In this document: piece after piece, positions 59,001-64,000 of the stretch | How the letters are laid out: each line of letters opens with the position of its first letter | Position numbering within the stretch: the first letter of the stretch is position 1 | Source: Paraburkholderia phenoliruptrix | GTDB lineage: Bacteria; Pseudomonadota; Gammaproteobacteria; Burkholderiales; Burkholderiaceae | Assembly (NCBI RefSeq): GCF_902859825.1 | Contig: NZ_CADIKB010000028.1 | Coordinates: forward strand, 1 to 64,000 | Direction: 5' to 3' | DNA length: 64,000 nucleotides | Notes under the pieces: model-generated | Told to the model about the DNA's origin: nothing | The model's input: the letters and a program-made list of their open reading frames with translations, nothing else | Databases searched by the model: none | Position numbers and translations under genes: made by a program

Positions 59001-60252
59001 GGCCGGCTTCGTCGAGCGGCATGAGGCGCCGCGCTTTGCCGCGGGCGGTCTGCTCGAAGCGCTGATTGCCGATGTCCGCGAAGAGAAGCAGGTCGCGCTC
59101 AAGCAGGCGGATTTCAAGCTCGAGACGCTGCCGCCGCATCTGTTCATGAACTTCAAGGTGATCGACGAGCACGGGCGGCAGCTCGCGATGGGCCGCAATC
59201 TGGCGCAACTGCGGGCGGAACTCGGCGGCCAGGCGCAGCAGCATTTTCAGAAGATCGCGTCGAGCGCGGCGGGCGCGGCGCTCGCGGACGCGGCGGGGAC
59301 GGGCGGGGCCGCGCCGGTGGCGCCGGGCACGCGCGGTAAAAGCGCCTCCTCGACCGGGCCGCAAACGGCCGAGCCGGGCGAGCGGACCGCCGGCACCGCG
59401 ATCTACGAAAACCTCACCACGTGGAATTTCGGCAAGCTGCCCGAGTTGCTCGAAATTCGCCGCGGCGGGCAGACGCTGTTCGGCTATCCGGCGCTCGTCG
59501 ACCGCGGCACGCATTGCGACGTCGAGGTGTTCGATTCGCCGGACGAGGCGGCGCGGATTCATCGCGCGGGCTTGCGTCGACTGTTCGCGTTGCAGTTGAA
59601 GGAGCCGATCAAGTATCTGGAGAAAAATCTGCCGGGCTTGCGTGAAATGGCGATGCAGTTCATGACGCGCGGCACGCAGGAAGAACTGCGCGATCAACTG
59701 ATCGACACCGCGCTCGACCGCGCGTGTCTGCAAGATCCGCTACCGGACGACGACGTTAGCTTTCACACGCGCCGCGATGAAGGACGCAGCCGGCTCACCT
59801 TGCTGGCGCAAGAAATCGCGCGACTGGTCGGCCAGATTCTCGGCGAATACGCGGCCGTGCTGAAGAAGCTCGTGCAGGCCAGGCCGTTCGCGGCGGCCTA
59901 TGCCGACATGCAGGCTCAGCTCGACGCGCTGATCGGCAAGCGTTTCGTGGTCGATACGCCGTATTCGCAACTGACGCATTTCCCACGCTATCTGAAGGGC
60001 ATTGGGTTGCGCATCGACAAGCTGAAGGCCGACCCCGCACGCGATGCGCGGCAATTCGCCGAATTCCAGCCGTTACTGCAGAACTATCAGCGGGCGGTCG
60101 CGCAGCGCGGCGGCGTGCCGGATGCGCGTCTGTCGGAGTTTCGCTGGCTGCTCGAAGAGCTGCGTGTGTCGCTGTTCGCGCAGGAACTGCGCACGCCGAT
60201 GCCGGTGTCCGTCAAGCGGCTGTATAAGGTGTGGGATTCGATGCAGCGGTGA
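56041..60252 (+). CDS. hrpA: ATP-dependent RNA helicase HrpA
   Basis: It encodes 1403 residues. DEAH/RHA helicase: Walker A SGETGSGKTTQ, TQPRRIAA, LIIDEAHERS, VTSATIDADRF and QRAGRCGRVADG, then the HA2/OB region and the long HrpA-specific C-terminal domain. Residues about 40-95 form a degenerate REPR/PREPRE repeat tail not part of the helicase core. HrpA helps clear stalled ribosomes and processes mRNA. Length matches E. coli HrpA (about 1300) plus the tail. Confidence 0.95.
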   Translation: MSNVPKSPAAANENAAPAADQTKAGDAKRRAEQDANRGKPDAPRRAREPHRAPREPREANATRDPREPEAPREPREPKATREPRESRSAREPNPIPPITFPEALPVSGRRDEIAKAIAGNQVVIVSGETGSGKTTQLPKICLALGRGLGAGGSGLIGHTQPRRIAASATGRRIAEELGTPFGEVVGYKVRFTDNLSPGASVKLMTDGILLAETQTDPLLKAYDTLIIDEAHERSLNIDFLLGYLKEILPRRPDLKLIVTSATIDADRFARHFGSEHKPAPVIEVSGRLYPVEVRYRPVAEESAAVKAAQGTSGGRGASSRGDRPKTQRETDRDLMEALVDAVDELCREGPGDVLVFLPGEREIRDAAEALRKHHPPHTEILPLFARLSSAEQERVFRTSNARRIVLATNVAETSLTVPGIRYVVDTGLARVKRYSYRNKVEQLQVEPISQAAANQRAGRCGRVADGICIRLYDESDYQSRTRFTDPEILRSSLASVILRMKSLHLTAIETFPFIEPPPGRAIADGYQLLNELGAVDDDNLLTPLGRELARLPLDPRVGRMILAAREQQSLKEVLIIASALSVQDPRDRPIEAQEQADQAHRRFVDERSEFLQWLKIWNWFEEAISHKKSNKQLHEECRKNFLSQVRLREWRDVHSQLLTVVREHGWRLNDAEATFEQVHLALLTGLLGNIGLKADDEPYYIGARGIKFYLWPGSALVKKAGKWVMAAELVETSRLYARCIARIEPEWIEKIGVHLLKKSLSEPHWEKRAAQVSAFERAVLYGLPIYHRRRVSFGKQDPARARELFIRGALVEGEFDTKLGFFSHNRKLLADIEQLEHKSRRQDVLVDDELIYGFYDQALPKGIYTGAAFERWYRDEVKKSGQPEDKLRLLYLSRDDLMRHEAAGVTTDLFPKRMTMAGVEMALTYHFEPGSPRDGVTLAVPLFALNQVDARRCEWLVPGMLKEKTQLLLKSLPQKLRRHCVPLPEYAAGFVERHEAPRFAAGGLLEALIADVREEKQVALKQADFKLETLPPHLFMNFKVIDEHGRQLAMGRNLAQLRAELGGQAQQHFQKIASSAAGAALADAAGTGGAAPVAPGTRGKSASSTGPQTAEPGERTAGTAIYENLTTWNFGKLPELLEIRRGGQTLFGYPALVDRGTHCDVEVFDSPDEAARIHRAGLRRLFALQLKEPIKYLEKNLPGLREMAMQFMTRGTQEELRDQLIDTALDRACLQDPLPDDDVSFHTRRDEGRSRLTLLAQEIARLVGQILGEYAAVLKKLVQARPFAAAYADMQAQLDALIGKRFVVDTPYSQLTHFPRYLKGIGLRIDKLKADPARDARQFAEFQPLLQNYQRAVAQRGGVPDARLSEFRWLLEELRVSLFAQELRTPMPVSVKRLYKVWDSMQR

Positions 60253-60451
60253 AGGGGCAGAGTGGACAGCACGGGCGGAGCGGCTAGCGGCTCTCATTGG
60301 CGCTAGCCTGGCCGTTACTGCGGCTTCGACTCTTCGGGGCATGGTTGCGGATGCGGGTTGGTGCACTCTAAGCAGCTGTCTGCCGGTGCTTCGCGGTTTT
60401 GCCTGCGTCGGCACTGCGCGCGTTTCCCCGCTGCCGACTTTTCCCCTAGAT

Positions 60452-60499
60452 AAAAAAAGCGCGTGGCACGCTCCATTGTCGGCGGAGCGTAGCACGCGC
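60452..60499 (-). terminator. Rho-independent terminator of the adhesin gene
   Basis: Two stacked 7-bp stems, GCGCGTG/CACGCGC (60459-60465 and 60493-60499) and ACGCTCC/GGAGCGT (60468-60474 and 60484-60490), are followed on the minus strand by seven T. Confidence 0.88.
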
Positions 60500-60571
60500 A
60501 AACACGCGCGGGCCGCTGTCGAGCCCGCGCCTACCTGCTGGTGACAAACTGCCTATGTTGTGCCATGCACT

Positions 60572-60603
60572 GGCGTGACGGCGCGCCAGGGCGCCGTCAC
60601 GCC
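60572..60603. repeat. 13-bp perfect hairpin at the adhesin gene end
   Basis: GGCGTGACGGCGC (60572-60584) and GCGCCGTCACGCC (60591-60603) flank GCCAGG, just after the adhesin stop. There is no T-run; it may stabilise the mRNA end or pause transcription. Confidence 0.75.
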
Positions 60604-60611
60604 GCACCCGC

Positions 60612-63077
60612 TTACCAATGCATGCCTGCCCCAACCGATGCGCCGAACTGGCCACGCGAATCCGTGCTGCCTTGCAGCTTGTAGACCCACTTGCCGGTCT
60701 CCGACAACTGCGACACGCCGATGGCCAGCGCCGACTGTCCGCCATAGGTGCCACCGGCCATCGCGACCATGCCGCGGCCGGGCAGGACCGCCTGCGGCAG
60801 ACCTGCCATGGCCAACGCAGACGCGGTGCCGCCGTACGAATCGCGTCGTGCCGAGCGGATCTGGTCGTCCGTGTAGCTGCGCGCCTCGCCTACTGCGCCG
60901 CTCACGCTCTGTTGCAACTGGTTGACGTTCACGGCGTCGGTACCTTGCACACCGGCGGCGACGTTGGCGATCTGGCGCTCCTGACCCGCGGCGCCGACCG
61001 ATACCGTGTTCGCGCGATCCGCCACCGAGCCTTGGCCCAATGCGACGGAGTTGGCAGCGCTAGCAGTGGCGCCTGCGCCGAGGGCGGTCGCGTTGTTGGC
61101 GATAGCAGAAGAGTTTGCGCCGAATACCGCTGCGTTGTTCCTGCTCGCGGAAGAGTTGGCGCCGACCGCTGTCGCGCTGCTGCCGGTCGCAGACGCGCCG
61201 GCGCCGACAGCGCTGCTGTTAGTGCCGGTGGCTTGCGCGTTGGCGCCCGCGGCAAGCGAGTGCGTGCCCGTCGACACCGCACCCTCCGTATCGCGATCGC
61301 CTTCGCCGCTGAAGAACGGGTTGGCCGCGTTGACGACGGCGTTGTTGACCGCCCCGATGGCCGCATTCAGTTGGCCGACATTGACGGCATCGGAAAGATC
61401 GACGCCATTCGCGACGTTGTGAATCACCGTGCCGCCGCTCGCTGCATCGCCGCCGAGCGTGACGCTATTCTTGTTGACGCTGCCGTCGGCGTTGCGGTCG
61501 TACATGACCGCGCCGTCGAGCTTCGCGGCGGTGGCGGCGCCCTGGTCGCTCACCGCTTTCAGCTGCGCGACGTTGACCGCGTCGGTGTCCGCGGTGCCGG
61601 CGGCGACGTTGGTGATCTGGCGTTCGTTGCCTGCGGAGCCGACGGAGACGGTGTTGGCGCGATCGGCGAGCGAACCCTGGCCGAGCGCGACCGAATTCGG
61701 CGCCGCTGCGCTGGCGCGGTAGCCGAGTGCCGTGGCGTTGTCGTTCGTAGCGCTCGCCTGATAGCCGAGAGCAGTGGAGCCGTCGTTGACTGCGCTTGAG
61801 AAGCCGCCGACTGCGGTGCTGAACGCGCCCTGCGCTGTGGCGCTCGTGCCGGCGGCGAAGCCGGCTTCACCGGTAGCCAGCGCCGAGCTGCCGATAGCGA
61901 CAGCGTTTGCGCCGGTGGCGGATGCGTCGTCGGTGCCGTCGTTCAGCCCATTTGCCTTGAAGTAGCGCGACACGCCTGCAGTGGCTGCTTGCAACTGGCT
62001 CACGTTGACGGCGTCGGTAGCGGCCGCGCCGGCGGCGACGTTGGTCAGGCGCCGCTCGTTGTTCGCAGAGCCGACCGACACTTCGCCTGTCGCATTCGCA
62101 CCGGCGATGGTCGCGGGATCCGCGCCGGCGGGTACGTATGCGGGGGTCGTGAGATCAGTGCCTGTTTTCGACCCGGCACCGAGCGCGACGCTGTTGTCCG
62201 CCAAAGCGGTGGCGGCAGATCCGAGCGCAACGGAGTTCAGGCCCGTCGTGGAGGCGGCATAGCCCAGCGCCGTTGAGTTGTCGCCTGCGGCCATGGCCGA
62301 GGGACCGCCCGCAAACGCGTTATTGCCCGAGACGTTGGCCGCATAGCCGAGCGCCACCGAACTCAACCCGCTGGCAGCGGCCGTGTACCCGAGAGCGACC
62401 GAATAGTCGGCTGCAGCCGTGGCAAACGCTCCGCCGGAAAATGCGGCGGTTGACGCGCTTCCGTGATAGCCGAGCGCGGTAGAGAGCGTTCCGTTGGCTT
62501 GAGCGCCGCTGCCGAACGCGGCACTGGCGTCGTTGCGCGCGAGTGCTCCGGAGCCTGCCGCGATCGAATCGACGCCGCTGGCGAGCGCATTGAACCCGCT
62601 GGCCACCGACCGTGCACCCGTGGCGTTCGAATCTGTGCCGACGGCGGTCGCAACAACCCCCGACGCTGCTGCGCCCGTTCCGCTCGCGAGCGCGCCGTCG
62701 CCGGACGCGTTGGCACCGAGGCCCAGTGCCGTCGATAGCGAGCCGGTCGCTGTGGCGCCCATGCCCAAGGCAGTGGAATTGCCTCCCGAAGCCGTCGCAT
62801 TCGCCCCGACGGCAACATCATTGACGCCCAAAGCGTTGGCCTGGACACCCAGTGCGACGGAGCCGTCTCCAGCCGCATTGGCGAGCAGTCCCAGCTCGAT
62901 TGCGTTGGCGCCCTGCGCCATTGCGTCCGCACCGGCGAACACGGATGCGGCCACCACCGTCGCGACGGCTACCTTTCTCCGCGCGCTTCCGCGCTTCTTC
63001 TTCGCCGTAGATGTCGCAGGCGCGGCTACCCACGTCGCCGTCGTTTCACACCAGACTGAGTGATGGATTTTATTCAT
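60612..63077 (-). CDS. trimeric autotransporter adhesin, YadA-like
   Basis: It encodes 821 residues. The extended signal peptide begins MNKIHHSVWCETTATWVAA (ESPR pattern), then an Ala-rich core ending AMAQ. The passenger is built of many YadA-head 14-residue repeats (NSTALGMGATATG; NSVALGAGS). Neck/stalk motifs repeat three to four times (NERRLTNVAAGAAATDAVNV; NERQITNVAAGTADTDAVNV). The C-terminal membrane anchor (about 740-821) starts SALAMAGLPQAVLPG and ends FGASVGAGMHW. Three chains form a surface fibre that binds matrix or cells. The stalk is short compared with large adhesins. Confidence 0.93.
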   Translation of the reverse strand: MNKIHHSVWCETTATWVAAPATSTAKKKRGSARRKVAVATVVAASVFAGADAMAQGANAIELGLLANAAGDGSVALGVQANALGVNDVAVGANATASGGNSTALGMGATATGSLSTALGLGANASGDGALASGTGAAASGVVATAVGTDSNATGARSVASGFNALASGVDSIAAGSGALARNDASAAFGSGAQANGTLSTALGYHGSASTAAFSGGAFATAAADYSVALGYTAAASGLSSVALGYAANVSGNNAFAGGPSAMAAGDNSTALGYAASTTGLNSVALGSAATALADNSVALGAGSKTGTDLTTPAYVPAGADPATIAGANATGEVSVGSANNERRLTNVAAGAAATDAVNVSQLQAATAGVSRYFKANGLNDGTDDASATGANAVAIGSSALATGEAGFAAGTSATAQGAFSTAVGGFSSAVNDGSTALGYQASATNDNATALGYRASAAAPNSVALGQGSLADRANTVSVGSAGNERQITNVAAGTADTDAVNVAQLKAVSDQGAATAAKLDGAVMYDRNADGSVNKNSVTLGGDAASGGTVIHNVANGVDLSDAVNVGQLNAAIGAVNNAVVNAANPFFSGEGDRDTEGAVSTGTHSLAAGANAQATGTNSSAVGAGASATGSSATAVGANSSASRNNAAVFGANSSAIANNATALGAGATASAANSVALGQGSVADRANTVSVGAAGQERQIANVAAGVQGTDAVNVNQLQQSVSGAVGEARSYTDDQIRSARRDSYGGTASALAMAGLPQAVLPGRGMVAMAGGTYGGQSALAIGVSQLSETGKWVYKLQGSTDSRGQFGASVGAGMHW

Positions 63078-63655
63078 TTATTCTAAAACTCCGTGCTGCT
63101 ATTTTCGGGGCGGCGCGGCGCGATTAATCGGTGGACGGGTCATCGTCCATTGCGGGCGTACCGGATCACGGCGAATAATGACTAATCGCCATGTTTCTTG
63201 CGCCGTTAAATGTTATTGCTGTCTTGTATGTCCGTTGTTCAGCCGTATTGATCGCGCTCACTCGCTGCGCCCCAGGTTAAAGGGAGGCTGGACGATGAGT
63301 GCGCAGCATTGTCTGCGTGGGGTGCTGAGTGCACCAATAAGCCAAATCCGAAATATGCAGAGCCTATTTTGTCGTCTTAATGGAAGAGGAATTTTCGGGG
63401 CGCAGTTAAAATATCGATGAGAATTGTCGAATTAATTCTTAAGGAAAGCGCGATGAGCGAGGTTAATTCTTAACAACGAAGTAATAATTTAAGAAAAATC
63501 GCTCATCCGAGAAAAAAGGCGCCGCCATCGAGCGTTTTAGGCGCCGCCAGCCTTCATCCGGCCCTTCATTTTCCTCGTCGCTGAACCCGACCTGCGTCAA
63601 CCGCAGGCAGCGGCAAACGTTCTACAATGACAGTCGTTCTCCGAAGTGAGTTTTC
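63078..63655. other. AT-rich regulatory region between divergent genes
   Basis: No reliable gene. GATGAGCGA (63452-63460) pairs with TCGCTCATC (63499-63507) and encloses TTCTTAA (63467-63473) with TTAAGAA (63489-63495). TTAATTCTTAA also occurs twice directly (from 63432 and 63463). GGCGCC occurs at about 63518 and 63540, with an A-run giving a minus-strand terminator form. It probably holds promoters and operators of the adhesin and the propeller gene. Confidence 0.5.
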
Positions 63656-64000
63656 ATGCGTAAATTTTTTCTTCCCGGCGTCACAGCCACGTTCGCCGCA
63701 GGCGTTGCTCTTGCCGCCGCGGCAGGCTTTTTTTCTCCGGCGGCCCGCGCCAACAACGTGATCGTGCTGAATTCCGCCGAAGCCACGCTGAGCCTCATCG
63801 ACGAGACGACCCGTCAGGTCATTGGCACCGTGCCGACCGGCAAAGAACCGCACCACTTGATGGCCACGCCGGACAATTCCTCGCTGATCGTCGCGAACTC
63901 GGTGTCCAACAATCTGATGTTCGTCGACCCGAAAACCGGGCAAGTCCAGCGCTGGGTCGAAAACATCGAAGACCCTTACCAGATCGGCTTTTCGCCTGAT
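63656..64000 (+). CDS. secreted YVTN/YncE-like beta-propeller protein (partial)
   Basis: The first 115 codons are present and the frame runs off the right edge. Signal peptide MRKFFLPGVTATFAAGVALA, cleavage near ARA. Propeller blades follow: NNVIVLNSAEATLSLIDETT, VIGTVPTGKEPHHLMATPDN, then SNNLMFVDPKTGQV. The T-G-x-x-P-H-H blade motif is typical of YncE/YVTN proteins, which are periplasmic and often linked to metal or redox systems. SD AAGTGAG. Confidence 0.8.
   Translation, partial: MRKFFLPGVTATFAAGVALAAAAGFFSPAARANNVIVLNSAEATLSLIDETTRQVIGTVPTGKEPHHLMATPDNSSLIVANSVSNNLMFVDPKTGQVQRWVENIEDPYQIGFSPD

Larger units (their letters stand above)
60253..60611. other. intergenic region with several large hairpins
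   Basis: No gene. It holds the terminator at 60452-60499, a GC hairpin GCGCGGGC/GCCCGCGC just after it (near 60505-60529), and a 13-bp hairpin near 60572-60603 (listed). The region separates convergent hrpA and adhesin genes. Confidence 0.6.

Noticed and set aside
56026..59733. Antisense open frame of over 1200 codons opposite hrpA
   Set aside because: Shadow of a high-GC coding strand; the sense strand carries complete helicase motifs.
63178..63420. 80-codon frame in the adhesin upstream region
   Set aside because: No SD, unnatural Cys/Arg composition, and it crosses a likely regulatory region.

Overview
The window is GC-rich and looks like a Burkholderiaceae chromosome (Burkholderia, Paraburkholderia or Caballeronia type). 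This is inferred from the style of the host genes: an L-fuconate dehydratase with its ABC sugar importer, an argA/yggX pair divergent from hrpA, a ProP-like transporter and a trimeric autotransporter with an extended signal peptide. About the first 34.8 kb is most of a podovirus-like prophage. The rest is ordinary chromosome.

Prophage, early side (1 to about 11.2 kb). The window starts inside the prophage. Small unknown genes are followed by a leftward mini-operon of DNA-binding proteins (AlpA/excisionase-like HTH, Xis-like, PrtN-like). Next is an untranslated region that I read as a C4/P4-CI-type antisense RNA locus. It has a promoter, two hairpins, a terminator, and a downstream segment complementary both to the small RNA and to a Shine-Dalgarno (SD) site. 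Behind it lies a rightward operon: unknown proteins, an AlpA-like activator, a ParB-like nuclease, an SF2 helicase with zinc ribbon, and a Toprim primase. No CI-type protein repressor is visible, so RNA-based immunity is plausible. Two long non-coding stretches (8092-8387 and 9223-9683) have strong secondary-structure potential and no identified role. A leftward serine recombinase separates early from late genes.

Prophage, late side (11.2 to 33.7 kb). This is one long rightward operon: large terminase, portal, fibre-like proteins flanking a tiny M48-like metalloprotease, scaffold candidate, N4-gp56-like capsid, tail-tube/adaptor proteins, tail tip, GH108 endolysin, 3-TM holin, a 2OG-oxygenase/cupin pair, three internal virion (ejection) candidates, a PurD-like ATP-grasp enzyme, and an HTH protein that may be the small terminase. 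Many genes overlap by 1-4 bases (ATGA, TGATG, GTGA), which indicates translational coupling. Two leftward genes at the right end are lysogenic-conversion candidates. The prophage ends at about 34.83 kb in a duplicated tRNA 3' end, so the intact tRNA and the integrase should lie left of the window.

Chromosome (34.8 to 64 kb). In order: ABC sugar importer plus L-fuconate dehydratase; YgjP-like metallopeptidase; YdeP-type molybdopterin oxidoreductase divergent from a MocR regulator; a small winged-helix protein; an LprI-like secreted protein; a GAF-PAS-GGDEF-EAL protein; a flavin disulfide reductase; a TMEM175-like channel and a membrane protein; a YfcE-type phosphoesterase; ProP-like transporter; yggX and argA (leftward) divergent from hrpA; a YadA-like adhesin; and the start of a secreted beta-propeller protein. 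No complete tRNA, rRNA, CRISPR array or insertion sequence was seen.
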